Shown here: in pieces, positions 21,599 through 32,219 of the stretch | How positions within the stretch are numbered: the first letter of the stretch is position 1 | How the letters are laid out: the number at the start of each line of letters is the position of its first letter | Source of the DNA: Prostheceraeus crozeri | Lineage: Eukaryota > Platyhelminthes > Polycladida > Euryleptidae | DNA: 64,000 nt | NCBI GenBank assembly: GCA_907163375.1 | Contig: CAJQUW010004793.1 | Location: 186,001 to 250,000 of the forward strand | Direction: 5' to 3' | The notes under the pieces: generated by a model | The model's database searches: none | What the model was told of the DNA's origin: nothing | The model's input: the letters and a program-made list of their open reading frames with translations, nothing else | Program-made: the position numbers and the translations under genes

Positions 21599-23074
21599 GT
21601 GACTTCTTTCATATATGAACTCAACATGTCTACTAACTTCAACATCATTCTTCCAAGCAATAGCAACCCAAAGATATTTCCAAGTAACAAACCATCTCTA
21701 TACTCTGTTGAATTCGCTAATCCAATTACTCTGCATAGACCCCATGAAGTTGCTCTAACTGAAATTACTTATTACAACGATATCAGTTTGCTAGAAAATA
21801 ACTGTTTTGAATTACATAAAGAAGTGCCAGAGAAGGATGATTGTTTTCGCATATTTCACAATAGTCTACATGGTACATGGGCTTTTCATCATCTAACTTT
21901 ACGCCCTTTTTCAACATCTTTACCATCTGTCCAAAACATGATTAAAATTCAAAAGGCATTTGCAACGTCAACGTTTGATTCTAAGATTCCCACAATGAGC
22001 TTGCAAGATACAGAAAAGGAAGTCGGTAGAATGTTTCAACGAATAAATGATCTCTTCAAGCTGACTTTCAATAAATTCTACAAACCAGTCATAAAGGGGC
22101 CAACAAAATTGATGAAGGAAGGGAAGCATGTTCTTCTTGCATTAGGTAAGGATTTGACTCATACTTTGGGGTATTCCAGAACAACGTTCTCATCAAGGTA
22201 TTGGTACAATGGACGTGGCTGGAATTCGGAGAGGAAAGTCAATGATTTTCAATGTAGAATTGTGCCATTGTATGCATCACAAAAACGGAGCATCCAAGTA
22301 AAAAATCAATTTGAGGTCATTAGAAGTGTTGAAGACTTTGCAAGAAAGTTTCAAGGATCAGTGCCAGAAACGTTAATGACTTGTGAATATAAGAAAGGGA
22401 AAGTAACTTTATTTGCTGTTGAAACGGAGGCAGAATTTCTTGTTTTTACTAAAAAGACACCTTTGGAAAAGTCTGATTCCGCTGTTATTGAATTCGGATC
22501 TGAAATGACTGGGATGTTTAAGGGCCTTGAAAGCGCACCTTGGTTGACGGAATTAAATGATACATTCAAGGTTCAATTGTCCTCTTCTAAACTCAAAGCA
22601 TCAACAAATGTCTCATGGGATATCCACGTATACAGCGAAGACATATTGGGTGATGATTTTTCTACTTCCAGTGAACTTGTAAAAAGAGTTAATTTGAACA
22701 TTGAAAGCTTGAAAACACCATCTGAATTGTGTACAAAGTTAAATGAGTTTGGTGTAGATTACCTTGACGCAGATCAATATTTCTTTTCCTATGAGCCACA
22801 TAAAAAGCGCATGGTTCTAAAGGTAGGGAAGAACTATTTTGTCAAGTTCGATAGCTTGTTAACGACCACATTGGGATTCTCAAAATCAACTATTTATGAA
22901 GGCACATCAATAGGCGATACAGCGCAATCACTAGAGAGCGATATAAGTAACTTATACGTCTATTGTAACATTATTGAATATACAAGGGTTGGTGATATTG
23001 AGGCCCCACTTCTGCGCACATTTCCTTCCTCTCGCATCCGTAAGGAATTAACTAATCAATCTAGAATTCATTAA
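21599..23074 (+). CDS. Conserved Polinton structural-type protein, 491 residues
   Basis: Near the start the protein reads NIILPSNSNPKIFPSNKPS, then HRPHEVALTEITYYND. Many Polintons carry a protein of about 500 residues with this beginning (L-P-S-N-x-S-x-x-x-F-P-x-N and E-V-x-L-x-E-I). It lies between integrase and capsid genes and is presumed virion-associated, possibly a minor capsid or penton-type part; that is inference. A probable internal start is MSTNFN, nine codons in. This frame is open throughout. Confidence 0.75.
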   Translation: MTSFIYELNMSTNFNIILPSNSNPKIFPSNKPSLYSVEFANPITLHRPHEVALTEITYYNDISLLENNCFELHKEVPEKDDCFRIFHNSLHGTWAFHHLTLRPFSTSLPSVQNMIKIQKAFATSTFDSKIPTMSLQDTEKEVGRMFQRINDLFKLTFNKFYKPVIKGPTKLMKEGKHVLLALGKDLTHTLGYSRTTFSSRYWYNGRGWNSERKVNDFQCRIVPLYASQKRSIQVKNQFEVIRSVEDFARKFQGSVPETLMTCEYKKGKVTLFAVETEAEFLVFTKKTPLEKSDSAVIEFGSEMTGMFKGLESAPWLTELNDTFKVQLSSSKLKASTNVSWDIHVYSEDILGDDFSTSSELVKRVNLNIESLKTPSELCTKLNEFGVDYLDADQYFFSYEPHKKRMVLKVGKNYFVKFDSLLTTTLGFSKSTIYEGTSIGDTAQSLESDISNLYVYCNIIEYTRVGDIEAPLLRTFPSSRIRKELTNQSRIH

Positions 23075-23241
23075 CACAATGTATCTACCAATCAGCCGGA
23101 ATTACATCAATAGAATTGACATATCAATTCATGATGACGCAGGAGAAGCAGTACCGTTCTGTGGTGGTGTTACTGTTTTGACCCTACATATTAGGTCACG
23201 AGAATAAGGCTTTACGCTATTGTGACTTCCATAGTTATTCA

Positions 23242-23460
23242 ATGGTCATAATGACAGGCATTTACAGTGGTCCATCCTATCAGAGCGGTTATCCCGTGTT
23301 TGTTGGAGGTAGACGACAAGTTGGAGGAGGCATATTTGGTGCACTAAGACGTATGGTTCTTCCAACGCTCAAAAAGTATGGCGTACCGATCATGAAGCGT
23401 GTTGGAAGCAGGGCTTTAGATTTCGGTGCAAATGTTGCAGCTAATGCGCTTCAAGGGTGA
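23242..23460 (+). pseudogene. Polinton small hydrophobic-basic virion-type protein
   Basis: After a Gly/Ser/Tyr-rich start (GPSYQSGYPVFVGG) comes GGGIFGALRRMVLPTLKKYG and an amphipathic stretch ending NVAANALQG. The GGG-x-F...LP-x-L-K-K pattern is frequent in Polinton and adintovirus genomes and recalls adenovirus core/minor capsid peptides. Role not shown by sequence alone. Confidence 0.55.
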
Positions 23461-23523
23461 GGATATCGGTGAATCTATGAAAATGCGCGCGCAGCAGTCT
23501 GCCATAAACGCATTAGATGATTA

Positions 23524-23724
23524 ACAAAGACGAAACGTACAGTTCGGAAGAAGCGTAGGAAGTCAAGACAAGCTGGATCCGGTCCTCAAAGACGCAGGAA
23601 AAGTAAAAAGCTGACTAGAGCAGCACGTTCTAAATCTAGACGTCGAGTGAAAACAAGAAAGCGCAAACGAAATTCCACAGCGACTAGAAACAAGTCAAGA
23701 CGAAGGAAGACAACATATTTGTAG
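23524..23724 (+). pseudogene. Arg/Lys-rich DNA-condensing-type segment
   Basis: About 65 codons are dominated by Arg, Lys, Ser and Thr (TVRKKRRKSRQAGSG, SKSRRRVKTRKRKR, KSRRRKTTYL). The composition resembles protamine-like core proteins of adenoviruses. It lies just before the major capsid gene and is part of a broken gene. Confidence 0.55.
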
Positions 23725-23734
23725 AGCTAATACG

Positions 23735-25018
23735 ATGCAGAGTATCAATTCGGCTTTGTGTTTCTTCGATTCTCCCCCTCATCAAACAGACATCATCTCC
23801 TCAACAATTGTAGACATAGTCCCCACAAAAAATATCGATGGCAACCAACAGCCTATTCAGTTCGATACACCTGCCAATCCTCAAGATTATATTGACAGTC
23901 AATCCATTGATTTAGAGTTGTGTATACAAATTAAGAAGACTGATGTCACAAATATTGATTCATCCAAGGATAAAATGGGATTGGCAAATCTTCCTATTGC
24001 CAGTCTGTTCTCAGATGTGTATCTAATATTGAATGACAAACAGATTGAAGGAGGGGATCGAGCATATCCATATGGAGCATACATGCATACATTGACGCAA
24101 TTTCAAAGGCAAGCTAAACAGTCAGACTTGCAAGTTTCTGGGTGGTATGATGATCAGCAAGGGAAATTTGATGATGTCTCAAATACAGGGTCAAAAAGAC
24201 GATTGGATTTAACAGCGGATTCAAAGGAATTATACTTGAAAGGACCTGTCTATCTTGATTTCCTTCGTTAATCTAGATATCTGCTATCACAGGTTAAAAT
24301 GCAAATAAAATTTATTCGTGCAAATCCTGAGTTCGCGTTAATGACTTTTGGAGCTACAAACTATCAAATCAACATAAGTAATGCCGTGCTCATTGTAAGG
24401 CGAGTAACAATGAACCCGTCAGTCATCAACGAGCATGCGACAGGATTGAGGAAAAACAATGCAATATATCCAGTTAATCACAGTGTGTTGACAAACTTCA
24501 CAATTGGTGCGGGATCATCCTCACATGCCTACCCAAATCTTTTTCCCACTGCAATGCCAAAGGCGGTGTATATCACATTTGTGGAAAATGAGGCATTCAT
24601 TGGTGCTTTTGAAAAGAATCCATTCAATTTCCAACACTTTAATGTTAGCAAACTAGCACTCTGCCAGGATGGGAAATTTGTATCTTGCAAAGCATATGAG
24701 CCTAATTTCAAAGATAGTAAATTCGCACGTGAATATGGTTCTACTTTCACCGCCCTCAACATGTTTAATACAGATTATTCAAATGGAATTACAATGGATA
24801 TGTACAAGAATGGTTACTTCTTCATTATGTACAACCTCACAGCAGATGCAGATCTAGGTGGTGAAAGCGTAGGAGTTACAAAGCCTGGACATCTACGCCT
24901 GGAGGCATCATTTGAGTCACCTTTGAAGAAAACAATTACTTGTCTCATTTACGCTATCTATGATAGCAAAGTTGAGATAACAAGAATGAGAGACGTGACT
25001 GTCAGCTATCAGAGATGA
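23735..25018 (+). pseudogene. Polinton major capsid protein (double jelly-roll), broken
   Basis: The N-terminal part (23735-24271) has NPQDYIDSQSIDLELCIQIK, then LPIASLFSDVYLILND and a YPYGAYMHTL block. The C-terminal part (24299-25018) has FGATNYQINISNAVLIVRRV and ends in DSKVEITRMRDV. These match the animal proteins usually annotated as F54H12.2-like, now known to be Polinton major capsid proteins. At least one break separates the parts. Confidence 0.85.
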
Positions 25019-25090
25019 GCAACTTAAGCAACATAGAAATGTTGAGGAAAATGAGGAAAGCTCATCCCTACTCCAAGACAATATTTCTCA

Positions 25091-25486
25091 ATGTCTTTTC
25101 TAGAGATAATTTACCTGATTCAATTCCTTTCTATCCTTGTTTGCTTATCATCAATACGGATGCCAACAATCTTCCCGGAAAACATTGAACATTGGATTGC
25201 TGTATACATCAATTGTTATAAAGTGGCCGAATATTTTGACTCTCTTAATCAACCTCCTTTACATGATATCGCATTATGGATGAACAGGTTCTCCTGGACT
25301 GTTAGGAAAGTGACATCGTTCCCACTTCAAAGTAATACATCTCTAATGTGCGGTGGCTATGTACTCTATTTTGTCAAGGAGAGACCATTGAAAAATGACT
25401 GTAAAAGTGCTTTAGAACTACTTTCGAAAGACTGTGATAAAAATGATGTAATTCTTACTAAATATGTCGAAACAGTTTTGAAATAA
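25091..25486 (+). pseudogene. Adenain-like cysteine protease of the Polinton
   Basis: EHWIAVYIN carries the catalytic His (codon 34), EYFDSLNQPP the acidic residue (codon 50), and LMCGGYVLYFV the nucleophilic Cys (codon 87). This arrangement is the adenovirus maturation protease / Ulp1-like fold used by Polintons, presumably to process capsid precursors. It is the last plus-strand gene. The N-terminal region appears decayed. Confidence 0.85.
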
Positions 25487-25589
25487 AGTTATATGTATCA
25501 GTAACTTGCTCTCTTTTTCCAAAACAAGGGATTATAAGGAAAACAAAAACATGTTCATATTTCATTATCTATTCACATATATACAAAAT

Positions 25590-26030
25590 CTACAATTTGG
25601 TTTTCATGAAGCATTTTTTCAAATCACATATGAGGGCAGGCACATCACTTATGTCTTTAATGCCGGTTATCACAATCTTTTCATTATGGAACACATGAAC
25701 ATGATATGGATGCCAGTTAGTCAATTGAGCTGCTGGAAATAACTCCACTTCATAAGTTAGATTATGTAATGATGTGACTTTACGAAAGTCATAGTGATAG
25801 TGCAATTCACATAACACGATCATTGTCTTCACTTTCCAATCAGATAATGAATCACCAAGTAAATGTTCCAAAGTAAAGTGTAGATATGAGAGATCACCCT
25901 CCATGACCCTTCCAGCACATTGGATTGTTCCATTTGGAAAGAATAGGATAGTGAGAGATTTATCCTTCCTCTGAATCCTCCATGTTAACATTGAGGGTCT
26001 TCCAAGATGTAAGCTCGTTGTCGGCTTCAA
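25590..26030 (-). pseudogene. TATA-binding-protein-like gene carried by the Polinton
   Basis: Two similar halves are visible. The first has FFPNGTIQCAG (codons 30-40) followed by a helix ending LEHLLG. The second starts WKVKTMIVLCELHY (codons 65-78), has YEVELFP (93-99) and VFHNEKIVITGIKD (113-126). Compared from memory with eukaryotic TBP, which has F-S-S-G-K-M-V-C-T-G-A in repeat 1 and KIQNMV, YEPELFP and GKVVLTGAK in repeat 2, the order and spacing agree well. TBP binds the TATA box; the element has several TATA boxes. The gene is broken; a further frame (25960-26382) overlaps its start. Function of an active relative is inference. Confidence 0.75.
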
Positions 26031-26382
26031 TTTGTATTTTATCAGTAACCATTGTTTTCGGTTGGGTATATTCCTCTCGATCTCTTGTAGATTGAGTTTT
26101 CAGTTTGCTTTTGTAGTTAACATCCGATTTACAACTTCCAACCGTTTGATGTCCTCCATCTTTAATGAATGACGTTATCTGTGGTAGTATCTCCCTTGTA
26201 AAGGTTTCCCATGTGACGTCACTGAAACGAAAAAATCGATATTCAACATCTTCCCGTTTTGGTGAACAGACGTATAGTTTGACTGATGAATCACACTTTA
26301 TCCATACCTTGTCATCGAGAGGAATCTTGATCCGAGTCTTATGGTTGCCAATGAGATCCGCAAAGTCTTTCAGTGAAGGCAA
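25960..26382 (-). pseudogene. Frame preceding and overlapping the TBP-like gene
   Basis: A 140-codon minus-strand frame reads PSLKDFADLIGNHKTRIKI, DDKVWIKCDSSVKLYVCSP and FRFSDVTWETF. I recognise no domain. It overlaps the start of the TBP-like frame, and the two may derive from one gene. Confidence 0.35.
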
Positions 26383-26577
26383 TGAGTCAATACTAATGTA
26401 AACGCCACAATGCTTTCGAACACTATTTGCTATTGAATGACGAAATGCTTTTAGAATTTGTTATGTGAACATTTTGAACGTCACTAAGTTTCCATGTTCT
26501 AATGTAATGAGGCATGTTCCGAAAGCTATGTTTCAAATTTAAGTTTAATGTTTGCCTAAAGTTTGTTATTTTATTAG

Positions 26578-26748
26578 CTCAACATATCGGAATGATGTTG
26601 AGTACAAAGTCTTCACATATCCATTCACATTAGGACTACCTATTTATTAGTAATCATTTCTACATATCGGAAAGATGTAGAAATTTCAATTTTAGTAAGA
26701 CTACTTATGTATTAGTAAGTGTTGCTACATGTCGGAAGATGTAGCAGT
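26578..26748. promoter_or_regulatory. Three hairpins with a shared loop and covarying stems
   Basis: Hairpin 1 (26578-26602) has arms CTCAACAT/ATGTTGAG, hairpin 2 (26656-26684) ATTTCTACAT/ATGTAGAAAT and hairpin 3 (26723-26746) TGCTACAT/ATGTAGCA. Their loops, ATCGGAATG, ATCGGAAAG and GTCGGAAG, share TCGGAA. Stem bases change in matching pairs between copies. The spacers also repeat: GACTAC-TAT-TATTAGTAA occurs twice. The block lies between the 5' side of the TBP-like gene and the 3' end of the polymerase gene, both on the minus strand. Candidate roles are protein-binding operator, RNA processing signal or replication element. Confidence 0.7.
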
Positions 26749-26936
26749 CGCAAGATATATTACAAGTGGAATATTGTATTGTTTTCATTTAGACTTATTC
26801 TACATCACCTGTGACAGGAAGGCATCTCTTTCTCTTCGACGGTGGTGGAAGACCTAGACTGTAGTGTCCATATGGTAATGATAAATTTTTATCTAGCCAA
26901 CAGCGCTTATCCACCCAAAGGGACAGACCTCATTTT

Positions 26937-29900
26937 CTAAATGATTTTGTGCAAACTATGTGATTTTTTGAGTTTATAATTGTCAATATCTGTGTCAACA
27001 ATTGAGTATAATTGTTTTGTATCGCTCTCACTATAATAGACACTCCTATAGTCATTGTGTGTCAATTTTTTAACTGCTGCTCTCTGAATTCCTTTAGCGC
27101 GCTTGATGCTGTGATTCGTACAGTCTAGATATTTCATGGAATACATTTTCGGTTTTAGTAAGATCATTTCCTCAAGAAACTCTCCGGCATACTCATCCTT
27201 AAAACAACCTAATCTAGCTTTGTTTGTGTTTGAGTATAGTCGGTGATGACTGTCATAGTTTGAGGAGTCAAACTTTTCAACGAAGTATAGCAGTATATCC
27301 TCCAGACGGACAGATGGTGAGGTGTATAAACATAGAAAGAAACTGTCGGTGTCACGTACACAAAGCCGCGTTCTATTTATCAGTGGACATTCTTTTAGAT
27401 CATTGTAATATAATTGATACATTTCTAGCTTACTATAGTCAAGTAGTGCTTGACCAACATAAATCAATTTATTTAAAACTATTGAAGGTTTATACATTTC
27501 CATACCAACCAGATCTTCATCAAATATTTTGTGCTGAACATAGAGAGGATGATTTGACAATTTCAGTTGTTGTTTCTCATTGTTGACACTAGTTTAATTT
27601 TTTCCTTTTCCTTACATTTTCCATTGTTTTACCATAGAAAGAATTATTTTTCAATTTGTAGAATGACTTTTCGAAGTCAGTATTTGATTGAGCCCTCTTT
27701 TGAGAGTTCATATCAATATATCTTTTTAACCAAGGTTTTTGTGTGAATTTTATGCCACTATGTATCCTCTTGATTCTCATGCCCATGGACAAATAGAATT
27801 TCAAAATTGAGTAGTGGACTACATAATTTTCCCTATCAAATTGATGCAGCGGAAGTTTCTTGATCGAAGTAAAATTTGTATTTGGTCTTACTTTTTCATA
27901 CAGATTTGTCATATATTCTGAAAGCATTCTCATCTCAATCATCTGCATTTCTGGAGCTAATGGGAAATTGGCAGTGTCATCGTGGATGGCTGCGGGATAT
28001 TCTAAGTCTAAATCGAGAACGTAGCCGATTTCACCATCACCATCTATGTTTTGAACATTTTGTTCATATAAGAAATGGTCTATCTCGTTTTCATTCAACC
28101 ATTTAAAATTTGAGTGGGGTAGATTCCTACTGGGTGAAGAACCGTAAAGGTTATTGACATCCAAGTAGGCCAGGTGTCGACTTTCATGTGCATTATTTCG
28201 TAATTCGGCAATACGCGCACGTGCTCTGTGGATACTGGTGAAAGTCATATCCCCTCTAATTCCTCGTTCAAATAGATTGTACATGTTTTCATCCTGTATA
28301 TAGTGCGGAGGATCATTGGAAGAGAAATTTAATGCTGAGGTAAAACTAAGATGTGGAAGACTGACAAAATGCACTGGGTCGACTTCATCCTCACATTGAT
28401 TCAATGCTCTAAGAACCTCAAATATGTCTGTCAATAATAAAACATCCAATTTTAGATATGCTAGCATGTAGTCACCAAATGTGCTACAATTAAACTCAAT
28501 CCATGCCTTGTTAGCATGATCATATTCACTATCGGAACAATGCTCACGACTAAGGTCATTATAAAATTCTACTTGTGGTCAACGTGTTTAAGTTTCTGAA
28601 GTATGAATATGGGAACACTCCTTTCTGATATAGAACATCATCACTCAATTGTGGAAATTCTGTCCTTAATGTCTCTACGTGCTATGCTCATATAATTGCA
28701 AGCCCTTAGCTAATTCACTCAAGGGTGCACTTAAAAATTGATATGAGTCTAAGAATTTTAGTTTAAAGTATACTGTTTTCCCTCTGCATTCATTTACCGG
28801 AACACTGGCGGATAAAGTTATATATTTTTCAGCAGTTGCTGCTACAACATCTAATTTCCAAGATTTCATTCTTCCAATCGCTTTATAGCAAATTATGTGG
28901 CTATCATGGTTTTTGAAATTGCGGAAAAATATGGGGAGCTCCCGTCTATTTAGTCTCAACCGGAGATTGCATTTTCTACACAATGTCGTCCGGTGATGTG
29001 ATCGTGATCACGAACTTTCACGACTTCATCGGTGAATTTAGATTTACATTTGTTGCAACTGTCTGCATTCTCATGTTTTACTTTTTCATCTGCTATCAAT
29101 GTAATTGGCTGTCTAGTGGTTTCTAAGTGATGCAAGAAATTAATAATGCAATTGTCTCCCTCAAAGAGAAAATACTTGTTTTCAAATTTTGTTTGAAGGG
29201 CATTATGCCAAACATGATAAGCTCCAATGGCAGCAGGTTTATGTATTTTATTATCGATGTAGCACTCTATATCTGCATAAATTACTAAAGGAGGACTAAG
29301 TTGATATTCCATGCTACTTGTTACTGCTTTTAGATCTGTCGGCATTTTTTCTATTTGTGCTTTTCCTCGAATGCAAAATTCGTAATGTCGTTCTAGTGTT
29401 GTCTTATATGTGAATGACTGAGTGCATCTTTCGCAGAAGTATATGTGCCTATTCAACGTTTTCCTATATAATCGTGACAGCTTTGGAATTCCACAATAGT
29501 GTGCAGCTCCATTGTTTAGAATTAACAAGATATTTACCATTTGCTTACCAGTAAAGTTACTATTATAATGAACACTTTTGAGTCCATTTTCATAAAAGTG
29601 AATGTTAATTTTAATATCATTATTTTTCTCAAATTTTGGAATGTCTTTGATTGATACTGGTGTGGAAATGCCTTCCATATTAAGCTCAGATGTCCACTTA
29701 CTATACGACTTCATATCGTTCCTTGAATAAGGTACTTCATTATAATGTAATATCGATGAAACTGCATATATGAAACAATCACTTGCATTTGAATTGACAT
29801 TAATGACAGCTCCGGAGTTTTTCAATTTCTTTGGTAGAGGAAATGATTGTCCACCTGTTATTATTGGACTTGTTATTACATTGAACTCTATATTTTGTAC

Positions 29901-30272
29901 ATTTTCTATAATCCAATTGCTACCCTTCTTTGTGAAGGCTTCAATATGATTTATTAGATTATTTAGATGATCCTGAAACCAAGCATCATAGTCATAAATA
30001 TAGTTTGAGGATGATGAGGTAAAGTGCGCGAGAAAAGTTTCTTCTTCTTGAGGATGAGAACGAATATACCGAATTTTGGCAATTAGACGACCACGCAGTT
30101 GATAACTTGTTAGTAAGTCAGACACTAAATCTCCTAGCACGGAACGCATGCTTTCTAAGAATGATGTTATGTCCAAAGTAGGTGTTGTTGGCGTGATGTC
30201 ATACACGCGGGCGTGGCCATTGAGTGTGCTTTCGCTAAGACTTATTGTTCCATGGTTATTATGCACATTCAT
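26937..30272 (-). pseudogene. Polinton protein-primed family B DNA polymerase, broken
   Basis: Read from high to low coordinate: a zinc-finger-like FCERCTQSFTYKTTLERH, the ExoI-type YADIECYID (near 29270), a Cys/His block CNKCKSKF...HDHITGRHC, the palm motif DVNNLYGS (near 28160), KNNSFYGKTMEN (near 27640) and the catalytic RDTDSFF (near 27355). This is the protein-primed polymerase that replicates Polintons. About four breaks interrupt it. A mariner is inserted at its 5' side. Confidence 0.9.
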
Positions 30273-30285
30273 CTCAGTACTTGTA

Positions 30286-31713
30286 CCGGGTGTTTCAAAA
30301 GTTTTAGGACAAGAACTTTACTAATATTTTATGAGTTTTATCGGTGTTGAATCAACTTTATAATACAAATTCAAACATACTAGCACATTACTCGAAAACA
30401 TTTCCTCGTGATTCACGACACAGATGCACTCTCTTCTCAAAATCTCTCATGGTGTCTCGATGCATTAGCAAAGGAATTCCGTGAATTTTGTCTTCAATTG
30501 TTGATCTTAGGGACTGAAGATTTTCGTAGCGTCTATTGTTGGCAAACACTAAAGATTTGAGATATGGCCAACACCAAAAGTCACAGGGAGTTAGGTCGGG
30601 ACTCCTGGCAGGCCACTCGATCGGGCCTCGACGTCCAATGCATCGACCATTCAACTAGGTGTCAAGAATTTCTCTCACTTTCACTGCGTAATGTGAAGAA
30701 GCGCCATCTTGCTGACAATGTGAACTTATGTTTCGGGAGAAGTAAGGGACAACATGTTCAGTCAAAATCACACAGTATCTATCCCCAGTCATTGTTTGTT
30801 CCGAAATATCCAAACCAATTAGCCCATTCCATCCTATTGCTGCCCATACAGTAAGGTACTGAGTAGCATGGGTCTTACTCTACAATTTCCAATGAGGATT
30901 TTCAGCTGCTCAACAATGAATATTGTGTTTGTTGATGCTTCCCGACGACAGATAGAAATTTCGCTCATCAGAGAAAACAATTTTTCTTGACCATGAAGGA
31001 TCTCCGTGAAATCGGTCAATCATTATTTCGCAGAATTGCAGGCGCCTGTCCTCATCCCCATCAAAGAGCAATTGGCAACAACTGGCCTTATAGGGCTTCA
31101 TTACAGATATATTTAGGCAACGAAACACACTAGATGGAGAGATGTCATTGTCACGAGCAATTTGGCGTATCGATGATTGTGGATTTTCATTCACTTCTTC
31201 TTGAGAGAGTTCAAGTGAACCATCACCGGATGCCGTTACAGGACGCCCTGATCTTGGTCTGTCTTTCGATAACGAACCGGTTTCCAACAGTTTCAATTTC
31301 CAATAATTAATCTGTGATCTTGATGGAGGATTTCGTCCGTACTTCTCTTCAAACTTTCGCTGACTTTCGCCTGAATTTTCGTAGGTGAGAGCCCAGGCAC
31401 AGCACATGACTTGCTCTTCAAGCGAATACATTGTGAATGATTTCACGATGATAATTGCATCGTCAACTTTCATTAACAAAATTCAAGATCATCCTTGATT
31501 CGGCTGCTGTGTTCTAGTATTGAATCGATCATAGACATCTTATTCAACAATTCAAGAATTTCAAACTATATGAATAGCTATCAAACATATCATCCTCCAC
31601 AGTCATGTAGATTGACTGAATAGTTTAGGCTACCTTTTTTACTTGATTCAACACAGATTAAACTCATACAATATTAGTAAAAATTCTTGTACTAAAACTT
31701 TTGAAACACCCGG
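30286..31713 (-). mobile_element. DD41D mariner-like transposon nested in the Polinton
   Basis: The ends CCGGGTGTTTCAAAAGTTTT (30286) and its inverse (to 31713) are near-perfect inverted repeats of about 40 bp, and TA lies at both outer edges (30284-30285 and 31714-31715). Instead of a simple TA duplication, the 16 bases TATTATGCACATTCAT are present on both sides (30257-30272 and 31714-31729) with 11 extra bases between the left copy and the element. Length 1,428 bp. The transposase inside is interrupted by stops. Confidence 0.85.
30388..31479 (-). pseudogene. DD41D mariner transposase pseudogene
   Basis: One reading frame is kept from MYSLEEQVMC (ATG near 31431; another at 31479) to the end FEKRVHLCRESRGNVFE. 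An N-terminal paired-like helix-turn-helix ends in DRPRSGRPVT. Then come VFSDERNFYLS with the first Asp, QQDGASSHY with the second, and WPARSPDLTPCDFW with the third. Forty-one residues separate the second and third Asp, which fits the DD41D (rosa-like) group. Three stops lie in frame: after HNIHC, after NPHWKL and after REILDT. No net frameshift is seen. Confidence 0.85.
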
Positions 31714-31725
31714 TATTATGCACAT

Positions 31726-32046
31726 TCATATGCTGACGAAATCTACTGATAGAGCTATCGTCCTACCACACCGAGAGCAGTGTTGCATAAAGCTTCGCTT
31801 ATTAGTTGAAGCGCTGGTTGTTGGCTTGGAAACGCATATACTTTGATTATTTGAATTCGTCTCTATTATACTATCATTCGGTTTATCTTTACATACAAGT
31901 TTATATCTCTTAAGATTATCCATCCTATTCGTCTTATATGGACACTTGCTACATTGATAAGTTTTTCCTAACTTACAAAATTTTTCATGACGTTGCAAAT
32001 TGCCCATGAGAGTAAATACTTTTCCACACTTGGTACAGATAACCAT
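31726..32046 (-). pseudogene. Zinc-finger frame at the 5' side of the polymerase region
   Basis: Two C2H2-type fingers are visible: CTKCGKVFTLMGNLQRHEKFC and CSKCPYKTNRMDNLKRYKLVC (the second with an unusual ending), then a later CSRCGRTIAL pair. Polinton polymerases often carry zinc-finger N-termini, so this probably belongs to the polymerase gene, now separated from it by the mariner. It has its own upstream CRE and TATA-like sites. Confidence 0.6.
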
Positions 32047-32076
32047 GATTATTGATGAGGATAATAAATTAACAAG

Positions 32077-32108
32077 CCTTTATGTACATCTATCATCCTA
32101 TGACGTCA
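32077..32108 (-). promoter_or_regulatory. CRE plus TATA-like promoter for the polymerase region
   Basis: TGACGTCA (32101-32108), a full palindromic CRE/ATF site, lies 15 bases before TACATAAAGG (32086-32077 on the minus strand), and the first ATG is at 32046. The layout mirrors the TGAGTCA plus TATA promoters on the left side of the element. Confidence 0.5.
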
Positions 32109-32219
32109 GCGTTATCATTAGTCAGTAGCATATGTTCCCATCTGATGTAAAGAGAAAACACATACAACTTCAACATTTTTTTTTCAAAATAGAAGAAAAT
32201 AGAAGTCAAAGTAAGGAAG

